Part shown: positions 8,071-16,317 of the stretch, piece after piece
How positions within the stretch are numbered: position 1 is the stretch's first letter
Layout of the letters: each line of letters starts with the position of its first letter
DNA from: Ichthyosporea sp. XGB-2017a
Taxonomy: Eukaryota; Opisthokonta; Ichthyosporea
Direction of reading: 5' to 3'
Length of the DNA: 20,630 nt
Assembly: GCA_002811675.1 (NCBI GenBank)
Contig: PDIM01010318.1
Span: forward strand, 250,129 to 270,758
The notes under the pieces: generated by a model
Told to the model about the DNA's origin: nothing
Database searches by the model: none
The model's input: only the letters and a program-made list of their open reading frames with translations
Program-made: the position numbers and the translations under genes

Positions 8071-10569
8071 ATGGGTACGGATTACGAACGTGGTAATAAT
8101 CAATCTACCGACACCCTGGATTCCCCGGGGGGCTCCAAAGGGTTGCCCTGGTACACCAAGCCAAAGATATGGATTCCTATAGCTGTCCTGTTTCTTCTTG
8201 CAGGATTTGGACTCGGGTTTTTGACAGGCTGGGAGACCAATGACTCAAGTAGTGATTCTTGTGGAAGTGGTGGGTACACTGCTCCGTTGGCCAGTCAGCA
8301 GGTACGTGATTTTATCAGTTCTATGACTGTGGAGGAGAAAGTAGGGCAAATGATGCAGCTAGATGTGAATTCCCTTATGGTGCCGGGGACCAATAGTATC
8401 AATGAGACCATGCTTGCAGCTGTAGTGTCCAAGTACAAAGTAGGATCCATCTTAAACGCTCCCTGTGCTACGATGAATTGCCAAACGACACCTGAACAGT
8501 ACCAGACTATTATCAATGCCATCCAGGGGGCAGCATTGAATAAGAACGGTGGAGGAAACGGAATCCCGATTCTGTACGGTATAGATACGGTTCATGGAGC
8601 GCAGTATGTGCATGGTGCTGCTATCTTTCCGCAGCAGTTGGCAACGGCATCTTCATTCAATACATCGCACTCGTATGTGATGGGAGTGACTGGTGCAAAG
8701 GACACCCGAGCCGCTGGAATCCCTTGGGTGTTTTCTCCGATTCTTGGTGTGTCCAGTCATGCCTTATGGCCACGTAATTACGAAACTTTTGGAGAAGACC
8801 CGCTGCTGGTGACGGAGATGGGAAAGGCTGTAATTAATGGTTATCAGGGAGTGAATGGAAGTGGATTGAATACCACTGAAAAGGTTGCTGCGTGTATGAA
8901 ACATTTTGTAGGATACCCATATCCTTTGAATGGAATGGATAGAGGCCCTGTTCGTATGCCAGACAGTGAATTGATGAATATATATGTACCTTCTTTCGAA
9001 GGCGCTGTGGAAGTTAATGTGGCGTCTGCTATGTCCGGATACCATACTCTAAATGACGAACCTCTTGGAGGCTCGCAGAAGTATCTCGATAAACTTCTAA
9101 GAGAAGTTATGGGCTTTGATAACATGATGGTAACTGACTATGGCGTTATCGAAGAACTCCAAACCCTGCATCATATGGTCCCCACCTTTAACGATTCTGT
9201 AGTGGCAGCAATGGGTACTTCTATTGACATGAGCATGGCTGGATGGAATCCGAGTTTTTATGATGCTTTGCTTAGTCTTGTGAAAGATGGTAAAGTCCCG
9301 GAGTCGAAATTAGACGAAGCTGTTGGAAGGATTTTGACTTTGAAAGAAAAAGTGGGATGGAATCTTAAAAGATATGAGCAACCCAACTGGGCGGGAAATG
9401 CTGCCAGTGTTGGATCTACTGAAGACTGGGAAAATTCGCTTGAAGCTGCTCGCGATAGTGTAATCCTTGCAAAGAACAGTAATTTTACACTCCCTTTTAA
9501 CCAATCAATTTCTCAATCGGTACTCTTCACTGGCCCAGCTATCAAATCTGCTGTTTGGCAAAGCGGTGGATGGACATTGCATTGGCAAGGGGCTTTGAGT
9601 GAAGATGAATTCCCAACCAAAACCACAGTGTATGATTATGTTGAGCAACAGACCAATGCGAAGAATTCGAATATAAAGGTTTCGTATTCGACAGGGTTGA
9701 ACTCAAACTATAGCGACTATAATACTACCGTAAATGAAGCTGTGAGTGCCGCAAAGACCTCGGATATGGTTGTGATAGGAATTGGAGAAGCGCCATATGC
9801 TGAGCGCGAAGGAAACATTAACGACGGACGTCTTGATGAGCAGCAACAATCTCTTGTTCGTGCTATCCAGGCAGTTAATTCAAAGGTTGTGTTAGTGCTG
9901 TTTGAAGGGAGACCGCGTATTTTAGATGATGATATTGTTGCAAACTCAATGGCTGTTATCGTATCGTTCTTTCCAGGACCAATGGGAGGACAAGCAGTTG
10001 GGGAGGCTTTGCTGGGAACTACTAACCCCAATGCTGCTATGCCCATCACGTACCCTGCTGCCACTAATCAAATCCCTTACCGTTTCTGGCATAAATGGAG
10101 TTACGATGCCTACGTCCAAGACAGTGGGAGTGATATGTGTACTTTGGATTGTTTTGCATCGCCTCTTTACGAGTTTGGCCATGGGTTGTCATACACAACG
10201 TTTGCATATAGTGATTTGAAGACTGATAGTCCTTCATACAAAAACAATGCCGCTGATTTGAGTGTCAAGGTGTCTGTTGTTGTTAAAAATGTTGGTAACT
10301 TGAAGGGTAAGCATCCTGTGCTTTTGTTTGTAAGCGATCTTTATCGTGCTAAAGCAGCCCCTGAGTACAAACTTCTGAAAGGATTTGAAAAGATTGAACT
10401 GGAAGCTGGTGCAGAAAAAACCGTTGAGTTTGTGTTGGACAGAAAGGCGTTTCAATTTCACACTGCAGACGATCCATTTGGCGCCACTATCATCGAAGAT
10501 GGTGACTTCACCCTGACCGCTGGTGTTGGCAACATGAAAAAGACTGCAACTATTACACTGACTTCGTAA
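8071..10569 (+). CDS. GH3 beta-glucosidase, type II membrane anchored
   Basis: This encodes 832 residues in one exon. The ATG at 8071 is preferred to the in-frame GTG upstream at 8011, since initiation at GTG is not expected. A polar, probably cytosolic tail (1-30, ending in KPK) precedes one membrane span (about 33-52, IWIPIAVLFLLAGFGLGFL). The enzyme follows on the lumenal or outer side. It has a (beta/alpha)8 domain (about 65-400), an alpha/beta sandwich (about 430-640) and a C-terminal FnIII-like domain (about 690-830). The nucleophile is Asp356 in MVTDY. The KHF block (Lys277-His278) binds substrate, and GIGEAPYAE (572-578) corresponds to the loop that carries the acid/base Glu in barley ExoI-type enzymes (probably Glu578). 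The family removes glucose from the non-reducing end of beta-glucans, cello-oligosaccharides or glucosides; the exact substrate cannot be read from sequence. Asn-X-Ser/Thr sites are common, as expected for a secretory-pathway protein. It shares a nearly identical 436-bp tract with the paralogue at 12263. AATAAA at 10643-10648 is a likely poly(A) signal. Confidence 0.93.
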   Translation: MGTDYERGNNQSTDTLDSPGGSKGLPWYTKPKIWIPIAVLFLLAGFGLGFLTGWETNDSSSDSCGSGGYTAPLASQQVRDFISSMTVEEKVGQMMQLDVNSLMVPGTNSINETMLAAVVSKYKVGSILNAPCATMNCQTTPEQYQTIINAIQGAALNKNGGGNGIPILYGIDTVHGAQYVHGAAIFPQQLATASSFNTSHSYVMGVTGAKDTRAAGIPWVFSPILGVSSHALWPRNYETFGEDPLLVTEMGKAVINGYQGVNGSGLNTTEKVAACMKHFVGYPYPLNGMDRGPVRMPDSELMNIYVPSFEGAVEVNVASAMSGYHTLNDEPLGGSQKYLDKLLREVMGFDNMMVTDYGVIEELQTLHHMVPTFNDSVVAAMGTSIDMSMAGWNPSFYDALLSLVKDGKVPESKLDEAVGRILTLKEKVGWNLKRYEQPNWAGNAASVGSTEDWENSLEAARDSVILAKNSNFTLPFNQSISQSVLFTGPAIKSAVWQSGGWTLHWQGALSEDEFPTKTTVYDYVEQQTNAKNSNIKVSYSTGLNSNYSDYNTTVNEAVSAAKTSDMVVIGIGEAPYAEREGNINDGRLDEQQQSLVRAIQAVNSKVVLVLFEGRPRILDDDIVANSMAVIVSFFPGPMGGQAVGEALLGTTNPNAAMPITYPAATNQIPYRFWHKWSYDAYVQDSGSDMCTLDCFASPLYEFGHGLSYTTFAYSDLKTDSPSYKNNAADLSVKVSVVVKNVGNLKGKHPVLLFVSDLYRAKAAPEYKLLKGFEKIELEAGAEKTVEFVLDRKAFQFHTADDPFGATIIEDGDFTLTAGVGNMKKTATITLTS
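8639..9074 (+). repeat. Near-identical tract shared by GH3 genes, copy 1
   Basis: Aligned at an offset of 4210 with 12849-13284, these 436 bp differ at only five positions (8958, 8994, 8997, 9042, 9051), and the first 319 bp are identical. Both flanks diverge: the 120 bp just upstream differ at about one site in seven, and downstream the genes separate at once into many differences. The tract covers residues 190-335 of the first GH3 protein. Confidence 0.9.
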
Positions 10570-10747
10570 ATACCTCATAATAACGAAGGCATAACTTATA
10601 ACCAACCTTTTCCCAACAACCAGTTCTAAGGGCTTACATTTGAATAAACGTGAAACGAGAATTTATTGATCATATTTCCAAAAATCAGGCTGTAAAGCTT
10701 CAAGCCCATCTCTATTCTACCAAATTGTGTGTTTTGAAGTGCATTAT

Positions 10748-11947
10748 TTATGTAAAAAATAAGCCTTGGGTTTTGCACACAGGCTTCTTCACGATAATAC
10801 GCCAGTTTAAATCGGCAATCTTCATACGTTCGGCTTTTGTCCACGCCTGGCCGCCCAGCAAAAGGTTATTTACCAATGTTTCAACCCAAACAGGGGACAT
10901 TCCGACCTTCGTCAAGAAAACGATAAAAGATCTCATTACTAGAAAAAGTTGAGTCTTTTGGTCACACAAAGGCCATGCCGGTGCAGGAGACGGAGTCGAC
11001 AATTCAACTTCAAATCCTGCCTTCTTTAGAGCGGCGCAGACATCGGCAGGGTAGTTGCTCTGCGTGGCGGCCAGGGTTGGCAGATACAACCGATATAGCT
11101 CAGCATGTTCTTTAATATTCCAATCAAAAGCAGGAGAATGAAGATACTCACTACACACATACCAGGCCCCTGGCTTTAACACTCTAAAGAGCTCCTTACA
11201 CACTGGCAATAGCTCATCCACTTTAAGAAAAGGCCACAGCGCCTGGAAAGAATAAGCCCCATCAAAAGAATTGTCAGCGTACTGAAAAGGCTTATGGTGA
11301 TCCCCCACCTTGAAATCCAATCTGTTCTGCATGTTCGTTTCATTAGCATACTCTTTTGCATTGTTGATTTGTGCCTCATCAATGTTGAATCCAGATACTT
11401 TGCCTCCCGTTTCGGTAGCAAAATGGTGGGCAATTCTCCCTCGACCACAGCCAATATCAAGCAAATGAGTCTCTGGACCGGTCGCATTCAATTCGGCACA
11501 CACTCGCTTCTCCCATTTTATCTGATTAGCAAAAAGCCCAACACTTGGATCAATCTGAGGTGGGATATACATCTTCTCAATATCAGCGATACACAAAACT
11601 TCATTAATTACAGTGTAGTACGCACGGACGTGCTCAGTTTCCTCCTCCGTGTCGCTGTTATTTGTCCCAGCCTGGAAATATTGATACGCCTTGATGCACT
11701 TATCCACATCCTCCTGAGGAAGTGTCAGAAGACCTTTGACACCTTTAATAGCTGTCTTTGTCCTATACCATCCCGGTAACCCTCCTGACCACACAATCAA
11801 ACCCACTACAGGCGCAAGAAAGCTCGTGGAAACAATGGCAATTAGGAATCCCTGCATTTCAGGACTGCCCACCTGTTTGAACAGGTAGAACCCAATCACC
11901 CACGCCACAGATAGTCCTATCACTACTCGACTTAAGCAGTAACTCAT
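10748..11947 (-). CDS. Membrane-anchored SMT-like SAM methyltransferase
   Basis: This encodes 399 residues in one exon. Two hydrophobic helices open the protein (about 6-24 and 33-53) and should anchor it, probably in the ER. The class I methyltransferase core follows: motif I LLDIGCGRGR (162-171), the acidic residue that binds the SAM ribose in GFNID (186-190), GDHHKPF (215-221), FDGAYSFQAL (228-237) and FRVLKPGAWYV (254-264). The core order, the FRVLKPG block and the KKAGFEV block (308-314) resemble sterol C24-methyltransferases and their relatives. The YEYGWG aromatic motif found before the SAM site in true sterol methyltransferases is absent; the matching region reads YYTVINEV...ADIEKMY. 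A different lipid or isoprenoid acceptor is therefore possible. The gene lies on the opposite strand between the two GH3 paralogues, converging with the first. The methyltransferase call is firm, the substrate is not. Confidence 0.85.
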   Translation of the reverse strand: MSYCLSRVVIGLSVAWVIGFYLFKQVGSPEMQGFLIAIVSTSFLAPVVGLIVWSGGLPGWYRTKTAIKGVKGLLTLPQEDVDKCIKAYQYFQAGTNNSDTEEETEHVRAYYTVINEVLCIADIEKMYIPPQIDPSVGLFANQIKWEKRVCAELNATGPETHLLDIGCGRGRIAHHFATETGGKVSGFNIDEAQINNAKEYANETNMQNRLDFKVGDHHKPFQYADNSFDGAYSFQALWPFLKVDELLPVCKELFRVLKPGAWYVCSEYLHSPAFDWNIKEHAELYRLYLPTLAATQSNYPADVCAALKKAGFEVELSTPSPAPAWPLCDQKTQLFLVMRSFIVFLTKVGMSPVWVETLVNNLLLGGQAWTKAERMKIADLNWRIIVKKPVCKTQGLFFT

Positions 11948-12170
11948 CTTACTTTACATTTAACAGAGATCTCTTCTTCCTTCATTCCTTCCTTCCTTTC
12001 CTTTCTCTTTTCTTCCTCAATGAACAAAAAAAACAAAAAAATAAAACCACAAATTTTTTTCGGTATCTCATTGTTTTTGTTTTTTGTTTCGTATCCAAAC
12101 AAATTTCATTTTTCATTTTTTTCAGATTTTGTTTTGGTTCTTCTTCGTTGTTTTAGGTGATTTAGTAATC

Positions 12171-12210
12171 CAGTCTGTCTTGGTGTGTCCCTGTCTGTCT
12201 TGGTGTGTCG
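12171..12210 (+). repeat. 20-bp tandem duplication in GH3 gene 2 leader
   Basis: Two adjacent 20-bp units, both containing GTCTGTCTTGGTGTGTC, match at 18 of 20 positions. They lie 52 bp upstream of the ATG and are followed by the GCT run. Confidence 0.7.
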
Positions 12211-12222
12211 TTTACTTTAGTT

Positions 12223-12243
12223 GCTGCTGCTGCTGCTGCTGCT
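12223..12243 (+). repeat. (GCT)7 microsatellite
   Basis: Seven perfect GCT triplets lie 19 bp upstream of the second GH3 ATG, probably in its 5' leader. In another frame they would read as poly-Cys, so they are not taken as coding. Confidence 0.85.
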
Positions 12244-12262
12244 TTCCGCTTGTTGAATCGAG

Positions 12263-14782
12263 ATGGAGACTAGTATCCAAACGATGCGGGGTAGGAATTA
12301 CTATCACTTGTGTACCAAGTTTTGGGGACTTATTCTTTTGCTAGTCTTGCTTTGTGCCATTGCGTATAATGATAATGTGCAATGCAAATTGCAAAACGTG
12401 ACTTTCGCAAAGGATGACTCTAGATTTGATGAGCAAGATGCATCTCTGAGGTCTTCTCCGCTGGTCGGGGAAGATTTGTATAAAGATCATACGCGTGAGA
12501 ATGAAGCAAAGATTATGGAGTTGATTGAATCAATGTCTGTGGAGGAAAAAGTTGGACAGATGCTACAACTGGATGTACACATTTTTATTGAGCCAGGAAC
12601 TAACAATGTAAATATGGAAAAACTGAAAGAAATTGTTTCAAAGTACAAAGTGGGCTCAATTTTAAATGCTCCTTGTTCTGAGCACGATTGCGTGACAACA
12701 GTGAAAGATTGGAAGAATATCATCAATGCCATCCAGGGGGCGGTGTTGAATAAGAGTGGGGGTGGGAATGGAATCCCGATTCTTTACGGTATTGATACAG
12801 TTCACGGAGCCCAATATGTGCATGGTGCTGCCATCTTTCCGCAGCAACTGGCAACGGCATCTTCATTCAATACATCGCACTCGTATGTGATGGGAGTGAC
12901 TGGTGCAAAGGACACCCGAGCCGCTGGAATCCCTTGGGTGTTTTCTCCGATTCTTGGTGTGTCCAGTCATGCCTTATGGCCACGTAATTACGAAACTTTT
13001 GGAGAAGACCCGCTGCTGGTGACGGAGATGGGAAAGGCTGTAATTAATGGTTATCAGGGAGTGAATGGAAGTGGATTGAATACCACTGAAAAGGTTGCTG
13101 CGTGTATGAAACATTTTGTAGGATACCCATATCCTTTGAATGGAATGGATAGAGGCCCTGTTCGTATTCCAGACAGTGAATTGATGAATATATATGTACC
13201 TTCATTTGAAGGCGCTGTGGAAGTTAATGTGGCGTCTGCTATGTCCGGATATCATACTCTGAATGACGAACCTCTTGGAGGCTCACCGAAGTATCTGAAG
13301 ACGCTTTTGCGTGATGTTATGGGGTTTTCCGGTATGATGGTTACTGACTATGGTGTTATTGAAGAGCTGACGTCCCTACACCATATGGTAGAGACGCTAA
13401 GTGAAGCAATCAGTTTGTCACTTGATTCTTCAGTGGACATGAGTATGGCTGGGTGGAATCCAGAATACTTTGATGAACTGGTTGGTCTTGTGCGAAAAGG
13501 CCATGTTCTTGAATCTAGATTGGATGATGCTGTAAAAAGAATTTTACGATTGAAAAGCAAGGTGGGATGGAATCTTCAAAGATACGACCAACCCAATTGG
13601 TTTGGAAATGCTGACAGTGTTGGGTCATCGGAAGATTGGAATGCTTCTTTAGAATCTGCTCGTGATTCTGTTATTCTGACGAAAAACGAAAACAACATAT
13701 TGCCTTTGAATGCGAATGAGAATGTCAATGTGCTTTTTACAGGGCCTGCAGTAAGATCCTGTGTTTGGCAAAGTGGCGGATGGTCAATTCACTGGACAGG
13801 GGGTTTCAGTGAAGAGGACTTTCCTCAAAGAAGCACTGCTTATGATTTTGTAAAAGATGCTTTTGATTCCTACCCAGTCAGTTTATCCTACTCTGTTGGC
13901 TTGCATGATGACTATGCCGATCATGAAACAACTGTGGCAGAGGCCGTAGCTAAAGCCAAATTATCGGATGTAGTAGTAGTTGGTATTGGGGAGCGTCCAT
14001 ATGTTGAACGGGGGGGTAACACTGACGTAGCCGAACTTGACTCAGAGCAACAGAATCTTGTTAGAGAGATCCAAAAAGTGTGCCAAAAGGTCATCCTTGT
14101 ACTATTTGAAGGCCGGCCGCGTGTACTGGATAGGGATATTGTCGAAAATGCAATGGGTGTTTTAGTATCTTTTTACCCAGGTCCTATGGGAGGTCAAGCT
14201 GTTGGAGAAATACTCTTTGGGCGAGTAAATCCTAGTGCAGCCATGCCACTTACGTATCCTGCTTCCGCGCACCAAATCCCTTATCGATACTGGCACAAAT
14301 GGAGCTATTCGGCGCAAATTCAAAACCGAGGAGAAAAGCTCTGCACTGTTGAGTGTTTTGGCAAACCGTTGTATGAATTTGGCCATGGCTTGTCTTATTC
14401 CACGTTTACGTTTAGAAATTTGCGAACAGATAGAGAGCTCTATGAAAATAGCAAGGGCAAGTTATTTGTAGAGGTGAGTGTTGATGTCAAGAATACGGGT
14501 AGGAGGAGAGGGAAAGTACCCGTTCTGCTTTTTGTTCGGGATGTATTTCGTAAAGGAGCAGCTCCAGAGACAAAGCTTCTGAAGGCATTTACGAAAATTG
14601 AACTAAGCCCCGGGGAAGAAACAACTGTGAATTTTGGCTTGAACAGACGGGCTTTTGAATTCCATACAAATCGAGATGCTTTTGGCGAGAGCGTTATTGA
14701 AAACGGGAAATTTATATTAGAATGTGGAGATATTGCCAGCGGCCGCATTGAAAGTACACAGATAAGAATTGAAATCAAGTAA
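12263..14782 (+). CDS. GH3 beta-glucosidase, secreted or anchored
   Basis: This encodes 839 residues in one exon. The N-terminus (METSIQTMRGRNYYHLCTKF) leads to one hydrophobic helix (about 20-36, WGLILLLVLLCAIAY), which is either a signal peptide with a longer than usual N-region or a membrane anchor. Starting at Met8 would make it a more ordinary signal peptide. Domains follow the same order as the first paralogue. The nucleophile is Asp362 in MVTDY; the likely acid/base Glu is Glu582 in GIGERPYVE. The KHFVGY block is present and the FnIII-like C-terminal domain is complete. The two proteins align along the whole catalytic part, but their N-termini are unrelated, so they probably work in different places: one fixed in a membrane by an uncleaved anchor, this one possibly released or lysosomal. 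AATAAA at 14795-14800 is the likely poly(A) signal, and retroelement remains begin within about 40-100 bp of the stop. The enzyme class is firm, the substrate is not. Confidence 0.92.
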   Translation: METSIQTMRGRNYYHLCTKFWGLILLLVLLCAIAYNDNVQCKLQNVTFAKDDSRFDEQDASLRSSPLVGEDLYKDHTRENEAKIMELIESMSVEEKVGQMLQLDVHIFIEPGTNNVNMEKLKEIVSKYKVGSILNAPCSEHDCVTTVKDWKNIINAIQGAVLNKSGGGNGIPILYGIDTVHGAQYVHGAAIFPQQLATASSFNTSHSYVMGVTGAKDTRAAGIPWVFSPILGVSSHALWPRNYETFGEDPLLVTEMGKAVINGYQGVNGSGLNTTEKVAACMKHFVGYPYPLNGMDRGPVRIPDSELMNIYVPSFEGAVEVNVASAMSGYHTLNDEPLGGSPKYLKTLLRDVMGFSGMMVTDYGVIEELTSLHHMVETLSEAISLSLDSSVDMSMAGWNPEYFDELVGLVRKGHVLESRLDDAVKRILRLKSKVGWNLQRYDQPNWFGNADSVGSSEDWNASLESARDSVILTKNENNILPLNANENVNVLFTGPAVRSCVWQSGGWSIHWTGGFSEEDFPQRSTAYDFVKDAFDSYPVSLSYSVGLHDDYADHETTVAEAVAKAKLSDVVVVGIGERPYVERGGNTDVAELDSEQQNLVREIQKVCQKVILVLFEGRPRVLDRDIVENAMGVLVSFYPGPMGGQAVGEILFGRVNPSAAMPLTYPASAHQIPYRYWHKWSYSAQIQNRGEKLCTVECFGKPLYEFGHGLSYSTFTFRNLRTDRELYENSKGKLFVEVSVDVKNTGRRRGKVPVLLFVRDVFRKGAAPETKLLKAFTKIELSPGEETTVNFGLNRRAFEFHTNRDAFGESVIENGKFILECGDIASGRIESTQIRIEIK
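12849..13284 (+). repeat. Near-identical tract shared by GH3 genes, copy 2
   Basis: This is the partner of 8639-9074: 431 of 436 positions match. It encodes the part of the barrel holding the WPRNYETFGEDP block and the substrate-binding Lys-His, but not the nucleophile, which lies just downstream in the diverged part. Confidence 0.9.
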
Positions 14783-14820
14783 ATCAGCAACAGTAATAAA
14801 TATTTTGGCGTTTCATGTTT

Positions 14821-15231
14821 TTCGCCAGACCAGATAATACGTGTCAACACTTTGGTCATGTGGAATCGAAACCGTTAACGGACGAACAGTTGATGTCGCG
14901 TCTTCAACATATGCAAGATTTGGTTTGGCCAGCTTTAGAGCAACGCAGGAGCCAGATGATTCGAAACACACTAAAAGGCGTATAATATACAGTGAATCCC
15001 TTTCCTGTCGGGTCTATGGTTATGGCAAAATTACCCAAACGTCGAAGCAAAGCTGACCCTCGGCAGGGTGGGCCATGGCGTGTTGTGGCTCATACACCGC
15101 ACCAGTGCTGTGTAATTGAGTCGTTAGATGGAATCCAGATTAAGAAACCAGTCCCAGTCTCACAACTGTATCCAGTATCACTACCGAACGCTGCGGCACA
15201 AACGGAACCAGCCTCGCGATCGGAAGAGTAA
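14821..15231 (+). pseudogene. Ty3/gypsy-type integrase C-terminal remnant
   Basis: Read in the frame ending at the TAA 15229-15231, the sequence gives a helical linker (DEQLMSRLQHMQDLVWPALEQ, about 14881-14943), an in-frame stop at 14983-14985, then FPVGSMVMAKLPKRRSKADP, GGPWRVV and PVSQLYPVSLP. That order (linker, a V-G-[SD]-x-V block with KLPKRRSK, a [GP]-P-[WY]-R-V-V strand, and V-S-x-L-x-P) is the C-terminal SH3-like domain of Ty3/gypsy integrases. Protease, reverse transcriptase, RNase H and the integrase core are all missing, so this is only the 3' end of an old element. Its left edge abuts the 3' end of the second GH3 gene. A chromodomain is not seen. Confidence 0.72.
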
Positions 15232-15261
15232 GAAACACTAAACAACAAAAAGAACAAAACC

Positions 15262-15548
15262 TGGTAAGGCAGAGTTTATTTCTATACCAATTGTTGTCAC
15301 AACTCACAGCACTCAGCGGGCAACATTCCAGAAGAAGCAGAATGCTGTGCAGTGCTATTACAGTCTGCAGATTGCAGCTAATCACAGGGCTGTATTTCGT
15401 TGCAAACCAATCAGCGTTAGCTAATTCGCGTTTCAAGATGTATAATCCAATCAAAAGAACGTAATTCGCGTTCAAGACGTACAATCCAATCAAAAGAACG
15501 TATTTCAATTCTTTCAAAAAATAAAAATCTTGACGTCCCGGGGTCACA
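15262..15548 (+). mobile_element. Possible 3' LTR of the gypsy remnant
   Basis: Following the integrase remnant by about 30 bp, this stretch starts TGG and ends ACA, the TG..CA pattern of LTRs. An A-rich tract (AACAACAAAAAGAACAAAAC) lies just before it where a purine tract is expected. It contains three CCAATCA motifs, a 40-bp tandem repeat and AATAAA shortly before its end, all reasonable for an LTR promoter and poly(A) region. No second copy lies in the window, so the ends are inferred. Confidence 0.35.
15423..15501 (+). repeat. 40-bp tandem repeat, two units
   Basis: Unit 1 (15423-15462, 40 bp) and unit 2 (15463-15501, 39 bp) both run from AATTCGCGTT to CCAATCAAAAGAACGT, with one indel and two substitutions. 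They lie inside the LTR-like segment and resemble enhancer repeats seen in LTRs. Confidence 0.8.
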
Positions 15549-15738
15549 AAGCCCTAACGTATGGATTTCCTCATACATAAGCGTGAATGTTATTTATGAT
15601 GATCGCAGTAGACGCTGTTTCGAACTCCTCCAAAGATGTTTGTTTGTATTATTAATTTCTGCTGGACGTATCGTATCGCTGGTGCACTAAAATCGATAAA
15701 GGACTTTTAAATCTTTAGAAAATAAAGAAGGCTGAAAA

Positions 15739-16317
15739 ATGGCTTCCTCTAGCTTCAGTAGAATTAAAGGGGCTTTGATTCATCGTATTTTCGCTCCTGC
15801 TAAATCTTGGAGGCCCCCAAAGACTGATAGCTATATTCCTAATTGGTTTGAGTCTCAGAAATCAGTGTCAGTTGCGTCTACAGCAGCTGCTACTAATGCG
15901 AATTGTGCAAAAGTACTAGAAGAAGTGCATCTAACGCGAATAAGTACGAATAGATTTTCTCTTAAAACAAGTGCAATCTCATTTCAAAACACCTCAAGTG
16001 TAAGCAGCGCGGGTGGGAGATGGGAAAGGGAGAAAGGACTATCTTCATTGTCTGTTCGAGAACGGACAGGACAGCTAGATTCTTTGTCGGCGCCTTTGTC
16101 AGCGTCGTCAACTGGTGCACTTTTTGAAGATTCTAACAGATTTGCAAGGGGTCAAATTCCTTGCTTGGTGGGTTCTGTGTCCACTGCTGAGATGTTTCTG
16201 AAGTTTCTTACCTTCCAAGTTGGGGCCAGTCTCTTTCTTCTTTACTTGTCGAAAGATTACTTTGAAAAATCATTTAAAAGGGTGCAGAGATTTATTTATT
16301 CTACATCGCAATCTTAA
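15739..16317 (+). CDS. Unknown single-pass protein, probably mitochondrial
   Basis: This encodes 192 residues from the ATG at 15739. The N-terminus (MASSSFSRIKGALIHRIFAP) is Ser-rich, has Arg, Lys and His but no acidic residue in its first 25 positions, and can form an amphipathic helix, as mitochondrial presequences do. The middle (about 40-130) is Ser/Thr-rich, low in structure and not conserved in any way I can recognise. One hydrophobic helix lies near the C-terminus (about 152-171, FLKFLTFQVGASLFLLYL), followed by a short basic tail (SKDYFEKSFKRVQRF). The shape suggests an inner- or outer-membrane protein with a short tail. I do not recognise the family. It follows the retroelement remnant by 190 bp and no intron is needed. 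Confidence 0.62.
   Translation: MASSSFSRIKGALIHRIFAPAKSWRPPKTDSYIPNWFESQKSVSVASTAAATNANCAKVLEEVHLTRISTNRFSLKTSAISFQNTSSVSSAGGRWEREKGLSSLSVRERTGQLDSLSAPLSASSTGALFEDSNRFARGQIPCLVGSVSTAEMFLKFLTFQVGASLFLLYLSKDYFEKSFKRVQRFIYSTSQS

Larger units (their letters stand above)
11948..12262. other. Shared upstream region of methyltransferase and GH3 gene 2
   Basis: This 315-bp stretch lies between two divergent starts, so it must hold both promoters. It is CT-rich next to the methyltransferase and T-rich in the middle. Before the GH3 ATG it holds a 20-bp tandem duplication and a run of seven GCT triplets. TTTTTTCAG near 12125 could be a 5'-leader splice acceptor, but that is not shown. Confidence 0.5.

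Noticed and set aside
9717-10064. 115-codon minus-strand frame inside GH3 gene 1
   Set aside because: It is a shadow of the GH3 coding strand; the plus frame carries all conserved motifs.
12084-12344. 86-codon plus-strand frame with poly-Cys
   Set aside because: The Cys run comes from the GCT microsatellite read in another frame; the frame overlaps the real GH3 start.
14992-15231. Stand-alone 79-residue gene
   Set aside because: It is the integrase C-terminal domain of a gypsy-type element, with the preceding linker in the same frame behind a stop, so it is a remnant and not a host gene.
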